Source: Heterobilharzia americana (lineage: Eukaryota; Platyhelminthes; Trematoda; Strigeidida; Schistosomatidae). Taken from it: DNA of 64,000 bases. Every line of letters starts with the position of its first letter. Within the stretch, counting starts at the first letter, position 1. This document shows positions 12,301 to 22,309 of the stretch, in pieces. The position numbers were made by a program, and so were the translations under genes. The stretch covers positions 1,426,001 through 1,490,000 of the forward strand of contig OX104130.1 in assembly GCA_944470555.2 (NCBI GenBank), read 5' to 3'. The notes beneath the pieces are model-generated. The model ran no database searches. It saw nothing but the letters and a program-made list of their open reading frames with translations, and had not been told where the DNA came from.

Positions 12301-12650
12301 AAGGCTCCAATATGTAATTTGGAGCGTGGTTTAAGGAGACCAGGGACGCTGTTCTGTGGACTCAGATCGTTGTCGAAGGCTGCAGAGGTAGGAGAAATTG
12401 AAGATGATGCAGCATCATTAATTAAGAGACGTGAAGGAAGATTAGAAGGTAATGATGGAGGAGGAGGATAGCAGTCAGAAGAAACTTGGGTGCTGACAGA
12501 GTTGTGAGGGCGGTTGACACTTCCCGGCTGCCCACACCGTGGAAGGCTATTTCTTCTTAAGGTACCTGAAAGAGATTTGTGTGACCGCAGAGCCCATCGG
12601 ACATCTGCTTGAGGCCTGTCACACCCAGCCTTTTGAGTATGATTATTTTG
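9315..12650 (-). pseudogene. Family 1 endonuclease-reverse transcriptase, one internal stop
   Basis: The polyprotein has an APE-like endonuclease followed by a reverse transcriptase. Endonuclease motifs in order are GAFNVRTL (about 12,303), the metal-binding glutamate in VCETRI, GDLNAQVG, QIDHIAIS and SDHALVRARI. RT motifs are AGPDGLPAEVYK, HRGISLTNIVSKIL, QAGFRPGRGCIDQI, the palm aspartate in FLDLKAAFDSVDREVLW, GVRQGCPLSPFLFN and the catalytic LEYADDIVLLGE. A C-terminal region with LLYGCETWPLKVEDM and RLRWLGHVLRM follows. The frame is continuous from 12,650 or further upstream (no clear ATG; the true start was not determined) to 9,315. The only break is a TGA at 10,056-10,058, where the related copy near 46,650 has CGT (Arg), followed by FSPPKCK. 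No frameshift was seen. Replication would use target-primed reverse transcription in the nucleus. Confidence 0.9.
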
Positions 12651-12996
12651 AATTTTTGTATTTTTGGGGCCGGATGATCGAAAGGAAACGACAAGTGAAC
12701 CAACACCGCCGGCCCGGCAGACCGTGGGGCGTGGTGGAGTGTGTTATTTTTGGGGCCGACCTTTTCTAACCCCCCTTCCACTGAGAAGGCAGCATCAGCT
12801 TGGCACTGCTGGTCATCCAAGGGAAACACCTTACTGCTGTCACACCCCATCCAGCTAGCAGCAGTACGACTTCGCCCTCAGACCCCCATCATAGTGTAGC
12901 AATTTACACTATGACGGTAACTGCTTTTCGTCTAACCACTACCCAACAGACCTTTCTGGTATGGTAGGACCTCGAGGGAACAAGCGTTCCACCAGC

Positions 12997-13063
12997 ATAG
13001 CTCGTTGGGTCATTGTGATATGCAAGCCCGACCACCACGTCAAGGTAGCAGCTATCGGTCGGG
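12997..13063 (-). ncRNA. Candidate HDV-like self-cleaving ribozyme at element 5' end
   Basis: Read 5' to 3' on the minus strand from the exact element start. P1 5' strand is CCCGACC (13,063-13,057), then one G. P2 5' is AUAGCU (13,055-13,050), then GCU. P3 5' is ACC, the seven-nt loop is UUGACGU, and P3 3' is GGU. P1 3' is GGUCGGG (13,033-13,027). A short UUG/CAA hairpin in the P4 position follows, then a joining strand containing CCCAAC with a candidate catalytic C, and P2 3' AGCUAU (13,002-12,997). This is the order and nesting of the HDV/R2-type double pseudoknot. Departures are a C and not a G at position +1, a 3-nt J2/3, and no obvious P1.1. The subfamily copy at 26,812-26,878 has the same 67-nt architecture. 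Confidence 0.55.
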
Positions 13064-13073
13064 AAAGGTGATT
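13064..13073 (+). repeat. Target-site duplication, right copy
   Basis: aaaggtgatt, identical to 9,106-9,115. It fixes the 5' end of the family 1 element at 13,063. Confidence 0.85.
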
Positions 13074-13479
13074 TGATAGCGTTTAACCCATAGATGCCTC
13101 AAGATTTGAAGTTTCTAATTCACTATTCACTATGGTTTATTCAGAAAAGAACCGCATTTCATACAAAATCCGTGTTTAGGATTACACGCATAACTCGAGC
13201 GTTTGATTTATTGTTGGAAAATCGTTTTTTTTTAAAAAAATTCAAAACATATCATCAACACAATCAAGGTAACTCTCAATGATCACTTAACATCTAATGA
13301 TGATGAGAAAATCCTCGAATAAGTGTGCCCTCAACGGTTTTAAATCGAATCCATTAACGCTAAAGAGGAAATAATGGATCACCTGATCATTTTACATCCC
13401 ATATTCTACACACATCATTATTGATTCCCTTCATAAAAGTAATACAGGTTGTATAAGTGGTAAAAGAGTGAAAACTCAC

Positions 13480-13606
13480 TTGATAAATATGATTCAGTTT
13501 AAATTGTTTCAATAGCAATAATAATATTCCAGATATAGCTTTAACAATAATCTCTTTATGACGATCACGATCAACATTATATATTGCTGTTGAAACTGGA
13601 TATGTT
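13480..13606 (-). CDS. STRIP: STRIP exon 12 (last one in the window)
   Basis: Acceptor TTTTCTTTCAG. Encodes PTYPVSTAIYNVDRDRHKEI, IVKAISGILLLLLKQFKLNH and IYQ, a close match to vertebrate VNRHKEVIVKAISAVLLLLL. Donor CAA|GTGAGT in phase 0 shows that the transcript continues. No candidate for the next segment (vertebrate FEYMAQHLVFANC) was found between 1 and 13,400. Confidence 0.95.
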
Positions 13607-13674
13607 CTGAAAGAAAATGAAGAAATTGCTTTAAAAAAAGAACTCATAGGAGGTTTATTGAAGTTGAATGAAAA

Positions 13675-13800
13675 AATCAGACAGACAAAGAGACAAAATC
13701 ATTGTAGAACAACGCACCACAATCTGAAGATAACGGTTAGTGCGAATCATAAATCTTTACAAGATGTTAAACAGTGAATGCATCTGCGTATGAATTCTGC
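13675..13800 (-). mobile_element. Family 1b 3' UTR fragment
   Basis: The plus strand shows gacagacaaagagacaaaatc, then a shortened form of the 1b 3' region seen at 16,680 and 23,081 (tgtagaac…gcac…gaagataacggttagtgc). It lies about 70 bp upstream of the exon 12 acceptor, inside intron 11. Confidence 0.6.
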
Positions 13801-14039
13801 TTATAGTCTATTTGATTTAGCATGTATTTTGTTGCTTTTATCATTTCATGGCATGATCTCATCCTCTTTATTTTTTCTTCGGATGCCCGACTGTAACTTG
13901 AACCTTCGTTTGTCGTCATCCCTTTTATTTTCTTTGGTGCTATAATTTCTGAATCGGAGTCATTGATTAGACCAACTTGATCGGCCACTATTGGCATATG
14001 GGCTGATGTGCCGATGCTTCATTATTGTCCACAGTTTCT

Positions 14040-14245
14040 AATTCGAAGTTAACGATGGATAGTAGCTAGGTGTGGAACTCGTCAGCTGGATGTGCTTGCT
14101 TCTCAGTGAGTTATGTTGTTCCCACTAGGACTCGAACTCACTCCTAATGAGAACATCACTGTCTGAGAGGCAGATGCATCCAGTTGCCGATTCCCGCATA
14201 TGACGAAATGGGCGTTCTGGATTCCACTGCTAACCACCATCCAAC
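14040..14245. repeat. Sm-alpha-like hammerhead SINE pieces
   Basis: At 14,065-14,100 the minus strand carries half of the hammerhead unit (catccagctgacgag), with stem II deleted. A tRNA-like part continues to about 14,180. At 14,198-14,240 the plus strand carries the other half (gacgaaatgggcgttctgga, then ttccactgctaacc). The two opposite halves are remnants of two insertions or one rearranged copy. Confidence 0.6.
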
Positions 14246-14787
14246 ACTAGCTTCTGTGTATTTCCTGGGGTTCATATGCTCGTCAATTCTTAATTGTCGT
14301 TTGAAATTCGGCACAGCCTTCTGTTGTTTATTTTGTTAATGATGCACTTGAACAGTGACGTTGCAATATACACTTAGAAACCTCGCGATTTGAGGTTTAT
14401 AAAGAAAAAAACCACTGTCCGGAATTACTTTTTCGTTTTTTACTTTAGGGCAGAGGCATTATACAGTGTTTCTTTAGGATAATACTATTACTTTACAAAG
14501 GATTATGATTGAATAATATGCCATCTATGTATAGAAGTTGAAGTAGAAAGCTACTAAGCTGATAAACAACCATCAAAATATTAGTCTAATCAGAGGTTAA
14601 CATTCTTCAACAATACTTTAAGAGATATTTCGAAGACTCTTGTCCCATTAAACGACGCGACATCTGGAGTAGATGATTAGATAATAAAATCAATTAGTTG
14701 GACAACTACACACATCTAACAGCAGTAAGCAAAATCACAAATAAAATAAGCAGTTGTGAAATTAACTATTAATTACCATATACTTAC

Positions 14788-14885
14788 GGGTATGCATCAG
14801 TTACGGCTTCGCCCATAATGTTTATCGTCTCACTATCAGTATATGTTGTCGGACTGGCAGCCAAAAGAATTTTCAGTAAAGCAAT
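14788..14885 (-). CDS. STRIP: STRIP exon 11
   Basis: Encodes IALLKILLAASPTTYTDSET then INIMGEAVTDAY, matching vertebrate IALLKILLAAAPTSKAKTDS. Acceptor CATACATAG, donor CC|GTAAGT, leaving phase 2. Confidence 0.95.
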
Positions 14886-14984
14886 CTATGTATGGAAAAA
14901 AGTAGTGACGTAACAAGTTACCATTATGTAATACACAATACGTGTATTGCCAGATGAAATACACATAACTTATAAATAATAAAA

Positions 14985-15115
14985 CTTTCCGGTTGGTATT
15001 CATCATGAGCTGATTTCACTTGCAGAAACACTGGAAATCTGGGGGTACTGAACAGCTGTTTCGTTCCAGGACAGGACTCCTCAACAGTGTGCACCCATGA
15101 CCCGACGAGATACTC
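14985..15115 (-). repeat. tRNA-like short element S4, minus copy
   Basis: Reverse complement of the S4 body (tgagtgtgcactgctgagga and the flanking tcatgatgaatatcaa type ending) found at 15,165-15,365, 29,890-30,080 and 30,285-30,460. Faces the next copy head to head. Confidence 0.6.
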
Positions 15116-15164
15116 AACCATGGGATTGGGTGGAGGTCACTCCATATCGTAAATTAACAGAAGT

Positions 15165-15365
15165 AGGAAATTTGGACCACTGGATTCCAACCCAGTGGCT
15201 CGATTGTAACGTGCTGGTCGTGGAACCTGAAAGTCCTAGGTTCAATCCCTGGCGGAGTCATGAGTGTGCACTGCTGAGGACTCCATACCGAGAAGATACG
15301 GCTGTCTAGTGCTCCCAGGTTTCTTATGTTTCTTCAACTGATGTTAATCCATTTTGAATTGCAGA
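15165..15365 (+). repeat. tRNA-like short element S4, plus copy
   Basis: A-box-like ggctcgattgtaacgtgctgg and B-box-like aggttcaatccctgg, followed by gtgcactgctgaggactcc and ending in caactgatgttaatcca. The same unit with the same ending recurs elsewhere in this gene's introns. Lies in intron 10. Confidence 0.7.
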
Positions 15366-15970
15366 TATTTGTACTGGCTGACTAAACTACCCCCACCGAA
15401 ATCCTGTTCGATCTTCTATTTATTCACCAGTCCAGACAAGACGCTGCCTGTTTCACATCATTACCTTTCGATACCGTTATGATTAAGAATTAATTAGATG
15501 CAATAATGATCTCGTTTAAGAATGTTGTACAGGGAGTTAATTTGTTGAAATACTACGTGCTTGAGAATTTCATACATTACTACGCATTTAAAATAAAGGG
15601 ATTATTATTACTAATTGTAGAAACTTAGTAATATGCCTGAAAATCGACCATAATTTCGCAAAAGTATTCACGCTTTGGTGTCTTCTATAACTTGAGCATA
15701 TTTTAGTTTTCAAATCGCTTCGCCTATCATAAACTTTTGTCTGCTTCAATGATATCACTTTCTCTATACCTACTTGTCTTTGCATGCTGCTGTTGAGTTT
15801 GGCAACCTGAACCAATGCACTTTGTAAGAGATTCCACTTTGATTTTATCAGTTTGTTTGATGACTGTTATCAACTTTCGATGGAATATCATAAAATGAGA
15901 TAATTGAGACAAACTCTAGACATAAAGATAAATCACCTAATCAATGAATAACGGAACAACACCGACTTAC

Positions 15971-16045
15971 CATATATTGTGGCAGTAAAGGATACATAGC
16001 TCGATAGAGTCGTTCAGCTGGTGTATCTGGCAACGACTCGCCTGA
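15971..16045 (-). CDS. STRIP: STRIP exon 10
   Basis: A 75-nt exon (25 codons) encoding SGESLPDTPAERLYRAMYPL then LPQYM, matching vertebrate AETLYQGLLPSLPQYM. Acceptor TTATTTAG, donor ATG|GTAAGT, phase 0 on both sides. No start codon stands at its beginning, so it is easily missed. Confidence 0.94.
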
Positions 16046-16134
16046 CTAAATAAAACAAGAATATAAAAATAAATATTTATGTTAAGTCTAACAGTTTTTA
16101 AACAACCTTTATTTTGATAATAGGTGATGAATAG

Positions 16135-16290
16135 TTGAAGGTGGAATGAAATTTGGACCGTGGCAGGATTCGAACCAGCGACCATCAGTTCAAACCTTGA
16201 GGCAGCCAAAATTTTCATTTCACCTTCAATTATACATCACTCAGTATCAATACAAGTCTGCCAAACCACGGCCATCTCAGACAGTGAAAC
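16135..16290 (-). repeat. tRNA-like short element S3, minus copy
   Basis: In reverse complement it reads ctggttcgaatcctgccacg, a good B box, followed by a body containing aaatttcattcc. The string aagtctgccaaacc at 16,253 recurs near the end of the S3 copy at 28,735-28,860. Lies in intron 9. Confidence 0.6.
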
Positions 16291-16639
16291 TGATAACCTC
16301 TAGCTTATTTGACAAAGACAAGTGATGAATTTCATCGAGAACTTACATCACATAGAGAATCATTAGAAATCACGACGCATTTTAAAATTATTTCGTTAAA
16401 GTAAGAGACATATAAGAAGTGCATAACCATTGACGGAATAATTACGAATATCAGTTAAAGTAAGTAGAAAAACTCGTGTCATACTGAATTCTGTACACTG
16501 AATGGTTACTGGAAGAGACGAACACCAATGTCATATGTTTGCCCCCTACCACCAAACAGAATCCTTTCCAATTGAAGCCTATGACAAGAGGCATTCAAAA
16601 TTTTCCTAAGCTTTCAATGCCCCATGATTCCTGACTGAG

Positions 16640-16955
16640 TGACAGGCAGATAGACAGACAGATAGATAAACGAGATGAACAAAATCAATGTAGAACCTTG
16701 CACACAAGTGCGTCACCTCAAGTTGCCACACTTCATAGTAGTACACAAAGAACAAGTGGATAGAAAAAGGGCAATATCAAAGTAGATAATGTTGTGTGAG
16801 AGAATAAACAATCTGACGATAAAAGTTACTGCAAATATTTAAGCTTTAGAATATGTCAAAAAGTGAAAACATCTGAGTCACTGGAATCGATTTTCTGTCA
16901 TGTCATCAAGAGTACTCAACCACTGATTCCCGTTATCTCAGGGACTCCAAATAGG
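16640..16955 (-). mobile_element. Family 1b 3' fragment
   Basis: Begins on the plus strand with a GACA-type microsatellite (gacagatagacagacagata), then aaaatcaatgtagaaccttg and the rest of the 1b 3' UTR. It ends in the C-terminal coding tail (catctgagtcactgg…tcatcaagagt). Aligns with 23,081-23,340. Truncated 5'; intron 9. Confidence 0.75.
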
Positions 16956-17127
16956 AAATCTACACCCGTGTACGTGACTCAGACAGAGAGTCACACAACT
17001 CATCGAATAGTGGCACAGATTCGTCGCAGAACAACACCACCTTTGTGACAAGATATATTATGCTATTACCTTGATAAGACACAACGTTTCTTACTAAATG
17101 AAGGGTGACCACTGCTAACCATCACCA

Positions 17128-17151
17128 GCAAGCAAATAATAATAATAATGG
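17128..17151 (+). repeat. (AAT)n microsatellite
   Basis: A run of aat triplets 12 bp downstream of the exon 9 donor, preceded by ctgctaaccatcaccagcaa, which resembles the end of the Sm-alpha-like unit. It may be a SINE tail. Confidence 0.6.
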
Positions 17152-17162
17152 TAATTACTAAC

Positions 17163-17348
17163 CATAGACAAAGGATTTTGAGCTATTATATTTTCTCTTT
17201 CTATTTGTATTTCTCCCAATGAAATGTAAAGATGCTCACGCATCACACGCACAGCTTCATGAATTGGCTCAGGTAGACCAGCCAAAGAGACTGTATCATT
17301 CGGCACTTGGAAACCGACAAACTTTTGGCGGACATTATTCAAGAATGT
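17163..17348 (-). CDS. STRIP: STRIP exon 9
   Basis: Phase 0 on both sides. Encodes TFLNNVRQKFVGFQVPND, GLPEPIHEAVRVMREHLYIS and LGEIQ…NPLSM, aligning with vertebrate FLESSRSKFIGYTL and GLPRPIHESIKTLKQHKYTS. Donor ATG|GTTAGT; an AAT-repeat lies just beyond it. Confidence 0.95.
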
Positions 17349-17979
17349 CTAAAATAGATGAATTAAAATGTTTCATGATAATTCATTACCAAAACATGCA
17401 ATTCAAAAGCATAAACACTTCTTGTATGAATGTATACTGAGGTCATCAAGCAAATAATGATGAAGTGTTAACGACAAAATATTAACACTTAGGGAACATC
17501 AACCCATCTTCATCCCTAGCTGGAGTTACAAATCTTCGACATCGTTTTAGCTCAAACTATTTATTTGATTTTATAGACTTCAAGATCAAAAATTGGTCGT
17601 ATAGAAGTGAACAAGATGAACATTAGGTAAATAGTTTATTTTTTTTAAATACATGTACAAAATGCCAATAAAGTATAAAAAAATTTTTTAACGTTTCATA
17701 ACTTTGTGGAAGCTGCTTCCTTAGAGAACATATGCACAGTTCTCACATGCATAAATACCAATTGAGAATAGTCCAAGTCACAGTGTTTATGCATAAATGT
17801 ATCTATGAATCTTCCCATCTATAACCCATTACATGCCAATGTCTAGGAAGAGGTATTCGTTGCTATATTTGCTAGAGATGCCTGTATCCTTTAATAATAT
17901 ATATATATTACAAATTGTAATAACATTCGCATAAAGCCATAAAAAGAAAGAAGACTGATTAAAGCAAACGATACAGTTG

Positions 17980-18260
17980 AGATGAATGAACACAAGGTGT
18001 GGATATATCTGGGTGAATGTGATGATTGGCTCTGAGTTATATCAACTGGTTTTTAAAAATCGGCCTTAGTTATCATGTACACCCCAATCTGAAGATCTAC
18101 ACACTGCTAAACATAATTTAAATCAGCAGTCAGAGGCTGTGGACGAATGCCACGTTTTAGCCTAGTACCTTCAGTATTTTCCTAACTTCGCTTAGCATAG
18201 CACGTAATGGTAGACGGTAAATAGACAAGCTTAGCGCATGTTACGGTCAGCTCAGTCGAT
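17980..18260 (-). mobile_element. Family 1-like C-terminal fragment, highly diverged
   Basis: The minus strand retains scattered blocks of the C-terminal coding region (about 18,140-18,220, with the 'atgccacgttttagcc' and 'cttagcatagcacgt' strings) seen in other copies. Boundaries are poor. Intron 8. Confidence 0.45.
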
Positions 18261-18264
18261 GAAT

Positions 18265-18600
18265 ATAGTGACTGGTCACTGGAAGGTAATTAACTTCATA
18301 CTGTCTAGTCCATCATGCCGATCGAATTGTATGAATCACTTTGCAATGTGGTCATACGGATAGGGGACTGACTCACCATCGTAATGCACTGACAGAGATG
18401 TTAGTTGGATGGAAGGAATCGAGAAGAACCCTTGCTCAAACGAGGTATCGCGCTTCTCGGCGCTCGCCAGCAAGGCGAATCTGAGACCTCGATGGGTCTG
18501 ATGTCCCGCCTGAGATTTGAACCTGCATCACCACCCAGTGCTGCAGTCAGAGACGTTACCACTGAGCCATTCAGGCCTAGACTGATTTAGGTTAGCCGAA
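18265..18600 (-). repeat. tRNA-derived SINE S1, minus copy with tail
   Basis: In reverse complement: gaatggctcagtggtaacgt (A box) and caggttcaaatctcagg (B box), then the S1 body. On the other side lies the tail related to 53,340-53,430 (gtcactgg…gtctagtcc…atcgaattgtatg). Lies in intron 8, just downstream of the exon 8 donor. Confidence 0.7.
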
Positions 18601-18666
18601 GTCCAAATAGTTAAACGGTAACGTCTCCTTTGTAAAAATAGAATGTTTGATGGTACATTAATTTAC

Positions 18667-19106
18667 CTCTATATCTTTCTTTTTCACTTTTGGTTTCCAT
18701 GGCAGACTTTTTTCATGAATGTACAAATTTGATAATCCGGGTAGGACTACTTGAGAATTGGTATTCGACTGATTTAAATCGGATGATGATGAAGCTATTT
18801 CAGAAGACTCAAATCTTAACTGACTTAAGTCCAAATTACTACTACTATTATTCTCGTCATTTGATGATACAGGGGAACGTGGTCGAGGCGTATCAAACCC
18901 AGAAGTAATTCTTTCCGACGTTGAAATGGATTCTGCTAATTGATTGTTGTTAGTGACAGACGACGATGATGGTGATTTGGAAGAATCAGCAGAGAATGGA
19001 AATGTTACTGTTGTCACTACAGATTGCTTTTGTTGTTGTTGTTGTTGCTGCTGCTCAAATGCTGCACGACCACCAGCTAGACAACCTTGTCGAGGAGCTT
19101 GATTTG
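18667..19106 (-). CDS. STRIP: STRIP exon 8 (polyQ and serine-rich linker)
   Basis: Follows an 8.9-kb intron that contains two whole retroelements. After NQAPRQGCLAGGRAAFEQ comes a run of eight glutamines, written mostly as CAA with CAG first, then a long Ser/Asn/Thr-rich low-complexity stretch. The exon ends with LPWKPKVKKKDIE, matching the vertebrate LPWAPKVREKDIE that opens the C-terminal DUF3402 domain. The linker corresponds to the acidic, disordered loop of vertebrate STRIP but is unlike it in sequence. Donor GAG|GTAAAT, phase 0. Confidence 0.93.
19030..19053 (-). repeat. STRIP: Coding CAA/CAG microsatellite in STRIP
   Basis: Eight consecutive glutamine codons in exon 8: two CAG then six CAA. 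Likely length-variable between isolates; the run stays in frame. Confidence 0.9.
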
Positions 19107-19109
19107 CTA

Positions 19110-20210
19110 AAGTGAGAAAATAACGTGTGAACTCAGCATGAGTATAACGAAAAGTATTGACAATACACAGTATGTGTAAAACTAACTAATAAAAGATTTA
19201 AAAAGTGAAGTTAATGGTCACTGGTGGAGGTTTTAAGCGACAGGTTCATGATTGTCGAGATGAAATCATACTTTCGACTAGTGAGTCATGACTGCAAATC
19301 CTTCTTCACATACCAAAGTCTAAAAAAGGAGATAGTATCGTCAGTTCAATATTAGGTTTCTTTATATGATGTATAGCATACAATGATACAGTAGTATTCA
19401 CTTGATGACGTTTCCAACATATATCACTGCTCACATAATCATATCAATGTAGTCACACCACTTTCAACAACCGATTTTTATAGTCCCATAGCTCACCTCA
19501 TATTTTTTACTTTCAGCGGAAATAAAATTTTCCGGCATAGGTGTTTCATCAATCCCAGTACATGTATTGGGTGTTGATTCAATGAACAAGGATTAAGTAG
19601 TCAATCTGTCTCTCCACTTAGTTATATTGAACTTGAGTACAGAGGTTTTATCCCACCCTATTGTGTAGTTGTGTGTTAACACACGCATTGCATTAGACCA
19701 GTTTTCTAGATTACTGATCCTATAGGGGTCTATCACTATACCTTTGACCGAATTCCTACGATCTGATAATCTATTTGGCCCCGATCGCTTATGTACTTGA
19801 CCTCACATGGAATTTGGTAGATTACATTATTTTGCTTAATTGGATCTATCGGATCCTTAGGCTGACGAAGCTTATCTTTGAGAAAATTTGTAGTGTTAAA
19901 TGCCAGCCTTGCTGAAAATCCTATGTAAAGCTTCTGATGTTACTTCCTTGTAAGGTAACTCAATGAAGGCCTTGAACTCCTGCTCGTGTATTCACCATTA
20001 TTCGTATCACCGTTATTATTTCGTTTCTTAGGTGTTCATACGAATTCCTTAGTAAATGGTAGGGAATTATTAATTAGTGATCTTCCCATTACGTTTGAAT
20101 TCCTTGTTTGAGTCTTTGCACAGACTAGTGAGTTTTCTGGATTTATTACGTAGACGTTTGCCTAAGCCCACCTTAATTGAAATTGGATGCGTTGACCTGA
20201 AGTTTAGATA
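19110..20210. other. Intron 7 sequence, no feature recognised
   Basis: No conserved protein or clear repeat was found between the exon 8 acceptor and the family 2 copy. A few restriction-site-like palindromes and AT-rich runs are present but nothing supports a call. Confidence 0.4.
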
Positions 20211-20214
20211 CCTG

Positions 20215-22305
20215 TTAGAATCTGTCGGTTTCCTGTGGAAGAACACTGGAAGTCTTTGAAAGCTATGTGGAAAGAAACCTGCACATCAGTATTAGGAAGG
20301 AAGAAGAAAGAAGACAAGGAATGGATCTCGACGGATAGCTGGAGGCTGATAGAGGAGAGGAGGATGGTGAAGCAGAAGATAAACCAGTGCAAGGATGCTC
20401 AACGACAAGAGGAACTGAGCACAATGTATAAAACACTGGACAAAGAAGTGAAGAAGAGTGCACGCAAAGACAAAAGACACTTCTACGAAACACTGGCAAG
20501 TGAAGCAGAACAGGCTGCAGGTAAGAGAGACCTGACGACATTGTATCAAATAACCAGGTTGCTATCAGGGAAGAGACCAACACAGATGAAACCAATAAAA
20601 GATGAAGAAGGAAATTTAATTACAAAAGAAGAGAAACAGAGGAAACGATGGGCCGACCACTTCAAGAAGCTCTTGAATCGACCACCACCTGCACTTCGTC
20701 CAGAAATACCACCTGCAGCCGCTGAATTACAAGTGAACATAAATCCCCCAACGAAAATGGAAGTCCTGAACGCCATAAAGCTACTGAAATGCGGGAAAGC
20801 AGCAGGACCAGATGGAATCCCACCAAAGCACTGAGAACAGATGCAGAGACAACAGCGGACATGCTCACACCACTATTGCAGAAGGTGTGGAAGGAAGAGA
20901 AGGTACCTGACGATTGGAAGAAGGGTTACCTTGTCAAACTGCCGAAGAAAGGAGACCTCAGTGTTTGCAAGAACTGGCGCGGAATCACTCTCCTGTCCAC
21001 CCCAAGTAAAATATTAAGCCGCATCATCCTAGAGAGGCTTAAGGATGCACTGGATTCAAAACTGCGACCGGAACAGGCAGGCTTCAGGAAGTACAAATCA
21101 TGTGCTGACCAAATTGCAACGCTTCGTATCATCATAGAACAGAGCGTAGAATGGCAATCAGCTCTATACCTCAACTTCATCGACTTTGAGAAGGCCTTTG
21201 ACAGCGTCGACCGAGAAGTAATTTGGAAACTGCTTCAATACTACGGAGTACCGCAAACCTTTATCCGCCTCATTCAACAACTATATGAAGATGCCACATG
21301 CCGGCCAAGTAATCCACAATGGGAAGCTCAGTGATGCCTTTGAAGTGAAGACAGGAGTGAAACAAGGTTGCCTACTATCCCCATGATATTCCTTATTGTG
21401 GTGGACTGGATCATGCAGCAAACAGTAGGCAGCGAGAAGAAGGGGATACACTGGACGACGGAAAAGAACCTAGAAGACTTGGATTTCGCCGATGACTTAT
21501 GCCTAATGTCACACAAACTTGAAGATCTGCAGGCAAAAACTAACAAGTTGATAGAAGAGGCAGCTAAGACGGGACTTCAGGTGAATATAGAGAAGACAGA
21601 AGTGATGAAGATACCGCACCACCACCATCAACAACAACAACAAACTCCAATCACCGTCAACGGGAGAAACTTGAAGGAAGTAACCTCCTTCACTTATCTA
21701 GGAAGCACTGTTTCAACTACAGGCGGGACGGACGAGGATGTCAAAGTCAGCATCGGAAAAGCAAGACAGACGTTCATTAGCCTGAAACCAGTGTGGAGAT
21801 CTTCTGCACTCAGCATGTGGAACAACATCCGGATTTTCAACACCAACGTCAAGTCAGTGCTCTTGTATGGCTCAGAGACTTGGCGCGTCACGAAAGGCAT
21901 TTCCAATAAACTACAGACATTCATCAACAACTGCTTACGCTGGCTCGCTACTGAAGATCAGATGGCCAGAAAAAATGAGCAACAAGGAACTCTGGGAACG
22001 AACCAACCAAGAACCTATCACGCAACAAATATGCAGGAAGAAGTGGAGATGGATTGGCCATGCACTGAGAAGGCCGACTGAGGACATCACGCGTCAGGCC
22101 AGTTGCTCGAGTGGAATCCCCATGGGAAGCGACGAGTTGGACGTCCGAGGGTGACATGGAGGAGGTCATGCGAGGAGGAAATGAGAGCTTGTGGGCTGTC
22201 GTGGAACCAGGTTCAAAAGATCTCGGAGAACTGAGGTCACTGGAGACGTGCTACTGAAGCCCTATGTTCCACTAGGAACCCAAGGGACTAATAATAATAA
22301 TAATA
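20215..22305 (+). mobile_element. Family 2 RTE-like retrotransposon, 5'-truncated
   Basis: This copy begins within the linker between endonuclease and reverse transcriptase (EEHWKSLKAMWKETCTSVLG) and runs to the 3' end, which carries a (TAA)n tail at about 22,288-22,305. Motifs in order: KAAGPDGIPP (about 20,800), NWRGITLLSTPSKILSRIIL, QAGFRKYKSCADQIATLR, FIDFEKAFDSVDREVIW (about 21,178), LDFADDLCLMS (about 21,478), VLLYGSETWRVTK (about 21,860) and KKWRWIGHALRRP (about 22,040). Three or four frameshifts (near 20,820, 21,300-21,370 and 21,940) break an otherwise well-kept frame. It lies in STRIP intron 7 in antisense orientation to the gene. Confidence 0.9.
20235..22154 (+). pseudogene. Family 2 reverse transcriptase, frameshifted
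   Basis: Four overlapping open pieces (20,235-20,834; 20,789-21,334; 21,368-22,081; 21,867-22,154) together give the basic linker, RT fingers and palm, the FADD catalytic motif and the C-terminal region. The first break comes where the other family 2 copy (near 6,430) has extra bases after 'ccacca', so a small deletion here caused it. There is no endonuclease, so the copy could not move by itself. Confidence 0.85.
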
Positions 22306-22309
22306 CTCA

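Larger units (their letters stand above)
9116..13063 (-). mobile_element. Full-length family 1 RTE-like retrotransposon
   Basis: A complete 3,948-bp non-LTR retrotransposon, flanked by a perfect 10-bp target-site duplication (aaaggtgatt). In element orientation it starts at 13,063 with a structured 5' end, has a long 5' untranslated or N-terminal region, one long reading frame with endonuclease and reverse transcriptase, about 200 bp of 3' UTR, and a (TGA)n tail. A short microsatellite tail, a single APE-type endonuclease plus RT, and a C-terminal WLGHVLRM segment fit the RTE clade (schistosome SR2-like; clade call from memory). The coding frame carries only one premature stop. Together with its near identity to the fragment at 1,546-1,998, this marks it as the youngest element in the window. 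It lies downstream of STRIP exon 12, in an intron or the 3' part of that gene, in the same orientation. Confidence 0.92.

Noticed and set aside
1..13400. Remaining 3' exons of STRIP
   Set aside because: I looked for the next conserved segments of the family on the minus strand and found none; they are presumably beyond the left edge.
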